DNA of 16,621 bases from an uncultured Bacteroides sp. (GTDB lineage: Bacteria > Bacteroidota > Bacteroidia > Bacteroidales > UBA932): the NCBI GenBank assembly GCA_900546925.1, contig UREV01000032.1:1-16621 (forward strand). The letters are read 5' to 3'. Made by a program: the position numbers and the translations under genes. Each line of letters starts with the position of its first letter. The stretch's first letter is position 1. The notes beneath the pieces were generated by a model. It made no database searches. It saw only the letters and a program-made list of their open reading frames with translations, and had not been told where the DNA came from. Shown in pieces: positions 1 to 7,910 of this stretch.

Positions 1-90
1 CATAGGCGGTTCTACCGGACATTTTTATGATTTGGTGCTAACGTATCGGTGATGCCTGCGACCACGCCTTGCATATCAGTGGTGCATGGA

Positions 91-210
91 GCTCCGGACA
101 CATGTGCCGATCGAAAGGTATGGCCGTCCGCGGCCTTATGAGCGGAAGGGGCCCACGCAGTGGGAAGGATGAGCGCAAGCGAACCTTTCGACGGCACATG
201 TGTCCGGAGC
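91..210. repeat. 120-bp imperfect inverted repeat with structured loop
   Basis: The left arm at 91-119 pairs with the right arm at 183-210. GCTCCGGACACATGTGCCG (91-109) is the exact reverse complement of 192-210, an A at 110 is bulged, and TCGAAAGGT (111-119) is the exact reverse complement of 183-191, giving 28 bp of pairing. Each arm contains the palindrome CACATGTG. The 63-base loop has its own hairpins: GGCCG (122-126) with CGGCC (131-135), and CCCAC (152-156) with GTGGG (160-164). No U-tract follows, so it is not a standard terminator. Complementarity stops sharply at 91 and 210 and I see no obvious target-site duplication. It could be a MITE-like or REP/BIME-like element, or a structured RNA; the sequence does not decide. 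Confidence 0.8.
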
Positions 211-284
211 GGCGCCTACTTGTGGTTGTCTCTGTCCGCCTCTTAAAGTAAGCGTCTTTTTGGTACTCGTCGCAAGGTCCGAAT

Positions 285-315
285 TTTGTAAAATACATCA
301 GTCAGCGTATATTTG
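285..315 (+). promoter_or_regulatory. Bacteroidota-type promoter for the lipoprotein gene
   Basis: A -33 box TTTG (285-288) is followed after 19 bases by a -7 box TATATTTG (308-315), matching the Bacteroidota sigma consensus TTTG-N19-TAnnTTTG. The ATG at 339 lies 23 bases downstream. This is the best two-box match in the window. Confidence 0.7.
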
Positions 316-338
316 CAAACGAGATTATCGAGAAGAAT

Positions 339-1541
339 ATGAAAAGAACATTGACACAAATATTGGCTGCAGTGTGCATTATGGTTTGCGCGGCAGCCTG
401 CGGAACGGACGACGGCCCTCATAGAGATAACGGCATACCGGGAGGCGGGGACAATCCGGGGACAGGTACCATAGTATTGCGGTCAAATCCCGACTGGACA
501 ATCACTTACGACGGTCGTCAAGAGTATGAAGAAGAGAATGGCAGCAAGAGCGATGTCGAAGCTATAAGCCTGAAAAGTCAGGACAATGAACATTATTATC
601 TCGACATCATAACCAAGGATCAGTTCGAAAACCAATACGGAAAAGACCTTCTGGCCTACCTTCAGGACGAACTGGAAATCGTAAAACAGAACGTAAGCGA
701 CTATAACAGCTCTTTCGATGCCGAAACATCAGCCGGCGACCAGACATTTCTTTTCGACAGAATGCGCTCCGGAAAATGGAGAGCCATCGCTTTCGGTGTT
801 ACCTCAGGAGGAAACCTCACCGGCGACTATGCAGTTCTCGACTTCACTATTAAAGCAGAAACTCCGACCGAGGATTTCAACAAGTGGCTCGGAAACTGGA
901 AATTTTCCGGCAAGAGCAAGAAGGACGGCAATACTGACATCGTGTATAACGTAAACATCAGCAGTTCAGACGCCAACTACCTCTATACTATCCGTGGATG
1001 GGAAACCGGAACAGGTCTGAGAAATGACATGAGCGACTATAGCATCGAAGCCGTATACGACAGATTCAGAGGCACAATGGTCTTCAAAGGCCTGTATCTG
1101 GAAACATACACCGAGAACAATAACACCTTCGACTTCAGCTTCTTCGGAAACTTCCACTACGACGGTTCAGCAGGATTCACGGACATGACACCTGGAGAAT
1201 ACACTATAACCGATTATGTGGCTATAGCTGAGGCCTTTACAGTAAGTCAGAACAGTGCTTCCATCCAGGCTTGCGGTCTGGACTTCAGCCATAACGGCAG
1301 CATATACGGCACACAGTTCACATCGATGCAGTACTTCGACGTGCCGCATGATGAAGACGGATTATATACCTACAACGATGACGTTCCGGAATTCCCGATA
1401 ACGATGCAGCGCTCCGGCACCAAGTCACTGACCCCTTCAGCATTGACAAAACCTGTAACGAAAGCATTGACAGTCAAGTCTTTGAGAGTTGGCGAGCGCC
1501 GCGGTGAGGCTACGAAGTTCAGGAAGGCTACAGCCCGGTAA
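339..1541 (+). CDS. Secreted lipoprotein of unknown function
   Basis: This is a 400-residue protein with a lipoprotein signal peptide: basic MKR, hydrophobic residues 7-20 and a lipobox-like AAAC with the lipidated Cys at 21. Asp24-Asp25 just after the Cys resemble the acidic export tag that sends Bacteroidota lipoproteins to the cell surface, so surface exposure is plausible (inference). The mature part is acidic and rich in Tyr, Asn, Ser and Asp, with alternating beta-like segments. A WLGNWKFSG stretch near residues 183-191 looks like the opening strand of a small beta-barrel or lipocalin-like domain, but I recognise no family. The last ~20 residues (after about 380) are abruptly basic (RVGERRGEATKFRKATAR), and their codons run 14 bp into the 3' end of the convergent gene. 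The start is chosen because it directly precedes the signal peptide, 23 bases after a strong promoter. Confidence 0.85.
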   Translation: MKRTLTQILAAVCIMVCAAACGTDDGPHRDNGIPGGGDNPGTGTIVLRSNPDWTITYDGRQEYEEENGSKSDVEAISLKSQDNEHYYLDIITKDQFENQYGKDLLAYLQDELEIVKQNVSDYNSSFDAETSAGDQTFLFDRMRSGKWRAIAFGVTSGGNLTGDYAVLDFTIKAETPTEDFNKWLGNWKFSGKSKKDGNTDIVYNVNISSSDANYLYTIRGWETGTGLRNDMSDYSIEAVYDRFRGTMVFKGLYLETYTENNNTFDFSFFGNFHYDGSAGFTDMTPGEYTITDYVAIAEAFTVSQNSASIQACGLDFSHNGSIYGTQFTSMQYFDVPHDEDGLYTYNDDVPEFPITMQRSGTKSLTPSALTKPVTKALTVKSLRVGERRGEATKFRKATAR

Positions 1542-2343
1542 TTTCTGCTGGGGCGCGGTTTTGGGCGAGCAGCTCACGCATCTTTTGCATTGCGGGAGCG
1601 CTGTGCCGCCAGAACATCTTCAGGCCTTCGCACAACGAATTTTTCCCTGCTTCTCCGTTCGAAGCCCGCGAGAGCCTGTGCTGAGGACAACCGCCGTGAC
1701 AAATGTTCAAAAACTCGCACCTGCGGCACTCCCGCGGAAGAGTATTTCTTTTGTCAATGCCGAATTGCAGGGCCTGGGATGATGCTGCCAAGTCGCGTAA
1801 AGAGGTGTCGCGGACATTTCCGAGACGATAGCGCGGATAAACGTAATGGTCACATACATAGACATCTCCGTTATGCTCGACCGCGAGATTGTTTCCGCAT
1901 GTCTCAGCAAAAGTGCAAGATCCCGGAGGTGCGCCGCACCATCCTGCCAATGTAGAATCGAACATGCCGACGAAATATTTTCCTACGTCGTATTTTACCC
2001 AAATGTCGAAAATCTCGCACAGGAATTTTCCGTAGGCGATGCTGTCCACTGACCATGTGGCGATACCGTCGCCGTCAGATTCAGGCGCAGTCATGGCCGG
2101 ACGTGCCGAATAGTCCGGTTTGGACTTGGCTGTCCTCGGATAAACGACTTTTTCCAGCAACTCGTCTGACATCTTGGGTTCATGTCCTCCGTATAAAGAT
2201 GCCTTGTCGATATAATAGCAATACCTGCAGTCCAGATTGCATACTGAACCACATGGCTTTATCATAATATTAAAAACTGACGGACCGGTCATTCTGGCCG
2301 CATCCGTCAGTGTTATGGTATTTCTGAAAGTATCTTCAGACAT
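1528..2343 (-). CDS. Internally deleted anSME-type radical SAM/SPASM protein
   Basis: This 271-residue protein matches both ends of anaerobic sulfatase-maturating enzymes, which convert a Cys or Ser of sulfatases to formylglycine. The radical-SAM cluster motif is present (Cys35, Cys39, Cys42 in CNLDCRYCYY). So is the whole C-terminal SPASM region: WCGAPPG, the FAETCG and HNGDVYVCD motifs, CRRCEFLNICHGGCPQHR, and Cys136, 143, 149, 164, 206, 209, 215, 219 and 238. Between residues ~66 and ~97 only about 30 residues join the halves, where family members have roughly 150. The GGEP SAM-binding motif, the QTNGTLL strand and the Asp-containing catalytic loop are all missing. Family members are usually ~370-420 residues. 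The frame stays open across the junction (near 2110-2150), so this is an in-frame deletion or an assembly artefact. I expect no maturase activity. The start at 2343 lies 8 bp behind pgi; an upstream extension would run inside pgi and has no homology. Confidence 0.8.
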   Translation of the reverse strand: MSEDTFRNTITLTDAARMTGPSVFNIMIKPCGSVCNLDCRYCYYIDKASLYGGHEPKMSDELLEKVVYPRTAKSKPDYSARPAMTAPESDGDGIATWSVDSIAYGKFLCEIFDIWVKYDVGKYFVGMFDSTLAGWCGAPPGSCTFAETCGNNLAVEHNGDVYVCDHYVYPRYRLGNVRDTSLRDLAASSQALQFGIDKRNTLPRECRRCEFLNICHGGCPQHRLSRASNGEAGKNSLCEGLKMFWRHSAPAMQKMRELLAQNRAPAEITGL

Positions 2344-2351
2344 TCTCGGAA

Positions 2352-3695
2352 TTATTTGCCGAGACGAGCTTTGATAGCTTTGGTCTGTTCCTCGAATCCG
2401 GGTTTTTCCAGAAGGGCGAACATGTTCTTCTTGTATGCCTCTACACCTGGCTGGTTGAACGGATTCACGCCGAGCATATAAGCGCTGACTCCGCAAGCGA
2501 ACTCGAAGAAGTAGAAGATAGAACCGAGAGTCTTCTCGTTGATTCTCTCGACTGATACTTCCAACTGAGGGACACCGCCGTCGATGTGAGCCAACTTGGT
2601 TCCAAGCTGAGCCATGGCGTTGCAATGCTCTACATGCTCTCCTGCGAGGTAGTTAAGCTGGTCGAGGTTCTGCTCGTCGCTTCCGATAACTACGCTGCGG
2701 TTGCTCTTCTCTACTGTTACTACAGTCTCGAACATGATACGTGAACCATCCTGTACGAACTGGCCAAGTGAGTGAAGATCAGTAGTATAGACTACAGATG
2801 CAGGGAAGATGCCCTTCAGGTCCTTACCCTCTGACTCTCCGTAGAGCTGTTTCCACCACTCACCGAGATACTGGAATTTAGGAGTGAATGAAACAAGAAC
2901 CTCTACGCTCTTTCCGTAAACTGAATGGAGAAGGTTACGCATAGCGGCATAAGCTACGGCAGCATTGGCCTCAGACCTCTCTGCGAGAGCTTTTTCCTCC
3001 TCTTTGGCGCCTTCGAGAAGTGCGCGGATGTCGAATCCTGCGAGCACGATAGGAAGGAGACCAACCGGAGTGAGAACTGAGAAACGGCCACCTACGTTGT
3101 CAGGAACTACGAATGTCCTGTAGCCTTCCTGGGTAGAGAGGGTCTTGAGAGCGCCTTTGTGTGCGTCGGTAACGGCAACGATGCGGGCAGCAGCCTCTTC
3201 GCGGCCATATGTTTCCTCAAGATGCTGTTTTACGATTCTGAAAGCGACTGCAGGCTCGGTGGTAGTACCTGATTTGGAGATGACTACGCATGCTGCATTT
3301 CTAACTTTCATAAGGTCGATAAGTTCGCTGATATATTCCTCTGAAAGATTGTTTCCTGCGAAAACGACCTCAGGCGCGTCCTTCTTATGAAGTTCTCTTG
3401 CAAAGCTGTGAGACAATGCCTCGATAGCGCATTTTGCTCCAAGATAAGAACCGCCGATACCGATTACGATTACGAGATCCACGTTTCTGGATTTCCAGTC
3501 ATCGCGAACATCTTCGCATGCCTTGACGAGAGATTCTGGTGTCTGGGAAGGGAGATGTTTCCAACCGAGGAAATCATTTCCGGCACCGTTTTCTGCTTCC
3601 AATACGTCGAATGACGCAAGAGCTTTTTCTACATACTCTTTGTACTCGGCGTCTTTAACGAAGGAGGAACAACCTCCGATATTAACTTTAACCAT
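2352..3695 (-). CDS. pgi: Glucose-6-phosphate isomerase
   Basis: This cytoplasmic glycolytic enzyme interconverts glucose 6-phosphate and fructose 6-phosphate. From the ATG at 3695 it has 447 residues, the usual length for the short bacterial PGI type. The hallmarks are all present: GIGGSYLGA (79-87), the phosphate-binding SKSGTTT (140-146), DNVGGRFSVLTP (199-210, PGI signature 1), the catalytic Glu in QLYGESEG (Glu287), DLHSLGQ with His308, and NPFNQPGVEAYKK (411-423) bearing the catalytic Lys. An in-frame ATG at 3719 would add eight residues (MNLKHNTR). I prefer 3695 because MVKVNIGG is the typical opening and A-rich sequence precedes it, but the choice is not certain. The truncated anSME gene follows after 8 bp, so the two are probably co-transcribed. 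The gene diverges from the GDPD-GH31 gene. Confidence 0.95.
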   Translation of the reverse strand: MVKVNIGGCSSFVKDAEYKEYVEKALASFDVLEAENGAGNDFLGWKHLPSQTPESLVKACEDVRDDWKSRNVDLVIVIGIGGSYLGAKCAIEALSHSFARELHKKDAPEVVFAGNNLSEEYISELIDLMKVRNAACVVISKSGTTTEPAVAFRIVKQHLEETYGREEAAARIVAVTDAHKGALKTLSTQEGYRTFVVPDNVGGRFSVLTPVGLLPIVLAGFDIRALLEGAKEEEKALAERSEANAAVAYAAMRNLLHSVYGKSVEVLVSFTPKFQYLGEWWKQLYGESEGKDLKGIFPASVVYTTDLHSLGQFVQDGSRIMFETVVTVEKSNRSVVIGSDEQNLDQLNYLAGEHVEHCNAMAQLGTKLAHIDGGVPQLEVSVERINEKTLGSIFYFFEFACGVSAYMLGVNPFNQPGVEAYKKNMFALLEKPGFEEQTKAIKARLGK

Positions 3696-3826
3696 TCTTG
3701 TATTGTGTTTTAAGTTCATTTCGGATTTGAGCTCCCGAAAGTTTTATTTCGAAAGGAAAAAAGTTTCGATATATAACTCTTTCTAATTCAGCGAGTCACG
3801 TTTCGAAACCACCTCAAAGCCGGTGA

Positions 3827-3862
3827 CAAAGTTAATTTTTTTTATGCTAATTTCCTCGCAAA
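3827..3862 (-). promoter_or_regulatory. Candidate promoter for pgi
   Basis: Read on the minus strand, TAACTTTG (3834-3827) fits the -7 consensus TAnnTTTG. A TTTG (3862-3859) stands 24 bases upstream, slightly longer than the usual spacing. It would give pgi a leader of roughly 125 bases. The region overlaps the divergent promoter of the 3911 gene. Confidence 0.45.
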
Positions 3863-3866
3863 TCCG

Positions 3867-3874
3867 TATCTTTG
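3867..3874 (+). promoter_or_regulatory. Promoter -7 box for the GDPD-GH31 gene
   Basis: TATCTTTG matches the Bacteroidota -7 consensus TAnnTTTG and lies 36 bases before the ATG at 3911. No clean TTTG box is seen about 19 bases upstream, only a T-rich run (3831-3843). Confidence 0.6.
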
Positions 3875-3910
3875 TAAGACAGTATAACGATTTAACTAAT
3901 AATAATTTAC

Positions 3911-6900
3911 ATGAAGAAAACACTTTTGGCCATTTCTTCCGTCATCCTTTCGGCGATGATGTCGCTTCCGGTGTTGTCGCAAACCACTGGAAGTATTAGA
4001 ATTGCGGCGCACAGAGGTTTTTGGAAATGCGATGAAACGAAACATGCTGAAAATTCCATCGCATCTCTCAAAACAGCCCAGGAGAATAATTTCTGGGGAA
4101 GCGAATTTGACATCCACATCACAGCTGACGATCAGATTGTCGTCCATCACGACGACTATATACAGGGGCAGTTGATTTGGACCAATACATTCGACTCCCT
4201 GCTCAAGTACAAACTGAACAACGGCGAGACCATGCCGACTCTCGATGCGTATTTGTCTCAGGGTGAGCTCTATCCGGAGACCATGCTTGTTCTCGAATTC
4301 AAGTCCCAACAGAATGAAGAACGCGAGAACAAAATGGTGGACATGACCTTCGATAAACTGAAGGCACATGGACTCTATGACCCTTCACGCGTGATGTTCA
4401 TATCTTTCAGTATGAATGTTTGCAAAAGGGTAGCAAAGTTGGCACCTGAGTTCACAAACCAGTATCTGCGCGGAGATATCGCACCTGCAGAACTGCACAA
4501 ACTCGGAATCAACGGCATTGATTACCCTTATAAAGCATTCTATAAACACCCTGAATGGGTAAAGGAAGCTCACGATTTGGGCATGAGCGTGAATGTCTGG
4601 ACCGTAAATCACGAATCCGATATGAAGGCTATGATAGGTCTCGGCGTAGACTGCATCACCACCAATGAGCCACTGATGCTCAGAAGCCTGCTCGGAACCG
4701 AGGAGTTGCGCCAGAGTCCGCACTCCACCGATGATCCGAAAGCCGACCCCAAGGCCATAGTTGTTTCTGCCAATGCCAGATTCACCGTGTTGGGTGACAG
4801 ACTTATCCGTATGGAATGGGCTGAGGACGGCAAATTCGAGGATAGAGCTACCTTGGGTATTGTAAACAGAAAAATGGAAGTGCCGCAGTACAAGGTCCGT
4901 CACGCGGGAAAGAAACTCATCATCGAGACAAAGGCATTGACCCTGACCTATACCGGCAACGGCAGGTTCGACGAAAACAATTTGAGCGTAACCTTCTCTA
5001 TGGCAGACCCTTCAGCGAAGAAAGGCATCAAGAAGGTAACCTGGCATCCTGGCATGGACGATAGCGGAAACTTGCTCGGAACAGTCCGTACTCTGGACGG
5101 TTGCGACGGTTTTAAGACGAAGGAACCTTATGACAAGGGCGTCGCATCCCGTGACGGCTGGGCGATTATCGACGAAAGTACGAGACAGGTGTTCGTACCT
5201 GTGAACAGCGACTGGAAGTATTGGGTGGCTAACCGCGAGGCCGGCGACAGGCAGGATTTGTACATGTTCGCTTACGGTCATGACTACAAGGCTGCCGTTT
5301 CTGATTTTACGAAGATTGGCGGAAGGATTCCTCTGCCTCCGAAATATGCTTTCGGATATTGGTGGTGCCGTTTCTGGCAGTATTCTGATTTCGAGTTCAC
5401 CGGTCTCGGAAAGGAGATCCGCTCTCTCAGCTTGCCTATCGACGTGATGGTCATCGACATGGACTGGCATGAGACATGGTCACTCAGACGCCACAATGCA
5501 CCTAAGGATGAATTCGGTCAGAGAATCGGTTGGACCGGTTATACTTGGCAGAAGAAACTGTTCCCTAATCCTGCGAATTTCCTTCAGGATATTCATAACA
5601 TCGAACTGAAGACCTCTCTGAATCTTCATCCGGCTTCAGGCATCCAGCCTTATGAAGAGCCATACGACAGATTCGTAAAAGATTATCTTTCTAGGACTTC
5701 TTCGTATGACGGACCTAAGAATTACATTAATCCTGATGGTTCCAAGGCTCCTGTTCCTTTCAGAATAGACGATGAGAATTGGGCAGACGCCTATTTCAAC
5801 TCTGTCATCCGTCCTTTCGAAAAGCAGGGCGTGGATTTCTGGTGGCTCGACTGGCAGCAGTGGAAAGAAAGCAAATATACCCAGGGATTGAGCAACACTT
5901 TCTGGCTGAATTACACTTTCTTCAGCGATATGAAGCGTCAGTCTGCCGGAGAGGGCATCTATGCGAGACGTCCGATGATTTACCACAGATGGGGAGGAAT
6001 CGGAAGTCACCGTTACCAGATCGGTTTCTCAGGTGACTGCTATGCTACCTGGCAGGTACTCGGTTATCTTCCTTATTTCACATCTACTGCGTCTAACGTG
6101 GGTTATGGTTATTGGGGACATGACATAGGTGGTCATCAGCAGCCTAAGGGTGTGCATGAGACTGATCCAGAGTTGTATACAAGATGGCTCCAGTCAGGTG
6201 TGTTCACTCCGATTTTCAAGACTCATTCGACCAAGGACCAGACCATGGAGAAGAGATTCTGGTCATTCCCTGATCATTTCGATGCCATGAGGGATGCTGT
6301 AAGACTCAGATATGACCTTTCTCCTTATATATATAATGCGGCACGTCAGACATACGATACCGGTATTTCCATGTGCCGTCCTATGTATTATGATTATGCG
6401 GAGAAAAATGAGGCGTATGACTTCAAGCAGGAGTTCATGTTCGGTGACGACATTCTCGCGACCGTAGTGTGCGAACCTGCAGATTCATTGACAGGACTCG
6501 CGAAGAGGGTGATGTGGTTCCCGGAAGGCAATGACTGGTACGATGTTGCGACCGGTTCGATGATACGTGGCGGCCAGGTAGATACACTTTCTTACACGAT
6601 AAATGAGAATCCTTATTATGTGAAGGCTGGCGCTGTGATTCCGATGGCGGCATCTGATATCCGCTCATTGCAGGAGAAGAGTGATGTCATCAAGTTGTTC
6701 ATCGCTCCTGGAGATGGCGAAAGCAGCACTTCCGTTTATGAGGATGACGGCGCAACACAGGCTTACTCAAGCGATTACGCCAGAACTACTGTCCGCAAGA
6801 CCGCTGACGCATCTCATGTGAAAGTGGTCGTGTCGCCGCGCGAGGGCTCTTACTGCGGCATGTCACCTAACCGCAAATTACAGTTTGTGTTCGCCAGTGT

Positions 6901-7384
6901 ATTCGCTCCTGAGAAGGTTTTTGTCAATGGTGCTGAGATTCCTTATTCGCGTTTTGCGGCTCACAATGCTGAGGTTTCAGGTTCTGATACTGAGTGGGGT
7001 TACGATGGTGCTGATCTGTCAGTAACTGTTTATACTCCTGAGACGAGTGCAGATGTGGAGATGGTTGTAGAGTGTGTATTCAGCGACTATGCTGCAAGTC
7101 ACAGAGAACTTCTCAGTGGCAAGAAAGGCTTGATGCGCAGGATGATGGCCCTCACACCTGAGGCTAAGCTGGTGTTCGGAAAGTATGTTGACGCCTACAT
7201 GATGCTTCCGGATTCGTTCTTGGCGCTTGCGCAGTGCTCAAGTTTCATCAACGAGGATCCGAAGGATGCCGGCAAGTATTTGGAAGCCATCGACGTAGAT
7301 GCTCTTGCCCGCGAGTTCGGCGCAATTGAGAAGCTGCCGGCCGAATTCACCGCCAAGATTAAGGCTCAGGTCAATGTCCGCTAG
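3911..7384 (+). CDS. Exported GDPD-GH31 fusion: glycerophosphodiesterase plus alpha-glycosidase
   Basis: This 1157-residue protein has a type I signal peptide, probably cleaved after Ser23 (VLS|QTT), so it is likely periplasmic. Residues ~28-262 form a complete glycerophosphodiester phosphodiesterase domain: AHRG (His34), AENS (46-49), GSEFDIH (Glu65, Asp67), HHDD (His80, Asp81), LEFK (Glu129, Lys131), VNVWTVN and GVDCITTNEP. Residues ~285-1060 form a complete GH31 glycosidase: a beta-sandwich to ~470, LPPKYAFGYWWCRFW, IDVMVIDMDWH (510-520), the probable nucleophile Asp647 in WWLDWQQ, the probable acid/base Asp709 in GFSGDCYATW, then GYWGHDIGG and a C-terminal beta domain with VYEDDGATQAY. 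A predicted helical tail (~1063-1157) is unassigned. GH31 enzymes act mostly on alpha-glucosides, but the substrate here is not readable. The reading frame is continuous and both active sites look intact. A terminator follows directly, so the gene is probably monocistronic. Confidence 0.92.
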   Translation: MKKTLLAISSVILSAMMSLPVLSQTTGSIRIAAHRGFWKCDETKHAENSIASLKTAQENNFWGSEFDIHITADDQIVVHHDDYIQGQLIWTNTFDSLLKYKLNNGETMPTLDAYLSQGELYPETMLVLEFKSQQNEERENKMVDMTFDKLKAHGLYDPSRVMFISFSMNVCKRVAKLAPEFTNQYLRGDIAPAELHKLGINGIDYPYKAFYKHPEWVKEAHDLGMSVNVWTVNHESDMKAMIGLGVDCITTNEPLMLRSLLGTEELRQSPHSTDDPKADPKAIVVSANARFTVLGDRLIRMEWAEDGKFEDRATLGIVNRKMEVPQYKVRHAGKKLIIETKALTLTYTGNGRFDENNLSVTFSMADPSAKKGIKKVTWHPGMDDSGNLLGTVRTLDGCDGFKTKEPYDKGVASRDGWAIIDESTRQVFVPVNSDWKYWVANREAGDRQDLYMFAYGHDYKAAVSDFTKIGGRIPLPPKYAFGYWWCRFWQYSDFEFTGLGKEIRSLSLPIDVMVIDMDWHETWSLRRHNAPKDEFGQRIGWTGYTWQKKLFPNPANFLQDIHNIELKTSLNLHPASGIQPYEEPYDRFVKDYLSRTSSYDGPKNYINPDGSKAPVPFRIDDENWADAYFNSVIRPFEKQGVDFWWLDWQQWKESKYTQGLSNTFWLNYTFFSDMKRQSAGEGIYARRPMIYHRWGGIGSHRYQIGFSGDCYATWQVLGYLPYFTSTASNVGYGYWGHDIGGHQQPKGVHETDPELYTRWLQSGVFTPIFKTHSTKDQTMEKRFWSFPDHFDAMRDAVRLRYDLSPYIYNAARQTYDTGISMCRPMYYDYAEKNEAYDFKQEFMFGDDILATVVCEPADSLTGLAKRVMWFPEGNDWYDVATGSMIRGGQVDTLSYTINENPYYVKAGAVIPMAASDIRSLQEKSDVIKLFIAPGDGESSTSVYEDDGATQAYSSDYARTTVRKTADASHVKVVVSPREGSYCGMSPNRKLQFVFASVFAPEKVFVNGAEIPYSRFAAHNAEVSGSDTEWGYDGADLSVTVYTPETSADVEMVVECVFSDYAASHRELLSGKKGLMRRMMALTPEAKLVFGKYVDAYMMLPDSFLALAQCSSFINEDPKDAGKYLEAIDVDALAREFGAIEKLPAEFTAKIKAQVNVR

Positions 7385-7403
7385 GCTTTGATGGTCTACA
7401 TAA

Positions 7404-7451
7404 AATAAAAAGGACGGGACGACAAAAACTTGTCGTCCCGTCCTTTTTATT
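7404..7451. terminator. Bidirectional intrinsic terminator
   Basis: The hairpin has a perfect 22-bp stem (7404-7425 with 7430-7451) and a 4-base loop AAAC. The GC-rich core GGACGGGACGAC is flanked by A-runs on the left and T-runs on the right, so it makes a U-tract in either direction. It sits between the stop of the plus-strand GDPD-GH31 gene (7384) and the stop of the minus-strand fabZ (7464), and should end both transcripts. Confidence 0.93.
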
Positions 7452-7463
7452 GTGACTGTCTTG

Positions 7464-7883
7464 TTATTCCTTAGGAATGAGAGCAAAAGTAAGCTCACCT
7501 TTGCAGCAGAGTTTGCCGTCTACCTCGAGCTTGGCGCTGCAGAAATAGAGCGAACCGCGCTTCTCGTTGAGTTTGGCGGTAATCTCGCAAACATCGCCTG
7601 GCTTCACTACATTCTTGAAGCGGACTTTATCCAGTCCGGCGTACAGTGTAAGATGTCCGGGGATATCATCCTTGACGAGAACTGCACAGCTTTGAGCCAT
7701 GATTTCGCACTGGATAACACCAGGTACAATAGGGTTTCCAGGGAAATGTCCTCTTGTGAAGAACTCATCTTCCTTGATGGTATATTTGCAATGAGCGACA
7801 CCATCTACGATTTCAGCCTCTTCTACCAGAAGCATAGGCTCCCTATGTGGCAGGAACTGCTTGATATCTTCTTTAGTCAACAT
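7464..7883 (-). CDS. fabZ: 3-hydroxyacyl-ACP dehydratase, FabZ type
   Basis: This 139-residue hot-dog-fold protein would remove water from 3-hydroxyacyl-ACP to give trans-2-enoyl-ACP in fatty-acid elongation. The family signature is clear: LPHREPMLLV near the N-terminus, then GHFPGNPIVPGVIQCEIMAQ. His46 and Glu60 are the expected catalytic pair. Its length is normal for a stand-alone FabZ. It is the last gene of the fab cluster, 27 bp behind fabF, and is followed by the strong terminator at 7404-7451. Bacteroidota commonly also carry a FabZ domain fused to LpxC in the lipid A operon, so this may be a second dehydratase working with the adjacent FabF and FabK (inference). Confidence 0.88.
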   Translation of the reverse strand: MLTKEDIKQFLPHREPMLLVEEAEIVDGVAHCKYTIKEDEFFTRGHFPGNPIVPGVIQCEIMAQSCAVLVKDDIPGHLTLYAGLDKVRFKNVVKPGDVCEITAKLNEKRGSLYFCSAKLEVDGKLCCKGELTFALIPKE

Positions 7884-7910
7884 AATGTTCAGGTTTTAGT
7901 ACAGGGTTTA

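Larger units (their letters stand above)
1..338. other. Non-coding leader region with structured DNA
   Basis: I find no convincing gene in these 338 bases. The open frames present are short, Arg/Cys/His-rich, mutually overlapping on both strands and centred on the inverted repeat at 91-210, so they look like by-products of a palindrome. Bases 1-90 show nothing recognisable beyond a weak ACCAC (61-65) / GTGGT (79-83) pairing. Bases 211-284 are unremarkable. Bases 285-338 hold the promoter and leader of the lipoprotein gene starting at 339. Confidence 0.6.

Noticed and set aside
1..60. Possible integron attC-like site near GTGCTAACG
   Set aside because: The core sequences do not fit the RYYYAAC/GTTRRRY pair and no partner core at the right distance is visible.
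12..298. Short open frames on both strands around the inverted repeat
   Set aside because: They are Arg/Cys/His-rich, overlap each other and encode mirrored peptides because of the palindrome; no start context or homology supports a protein.
2344..2625. N-terminal extension of the maturase frame
   Set aside because: It runs inside pgi, has a low-complexity Arg/Ser composition and lacks any family match; the homology begins at the ATG at 2343.
3896..4369. 157-codon antisense frame within the GDPD coding region
   Set aside because: It lies opposite a domain with conserved catalytic motifs and shows no recognisable protein features.
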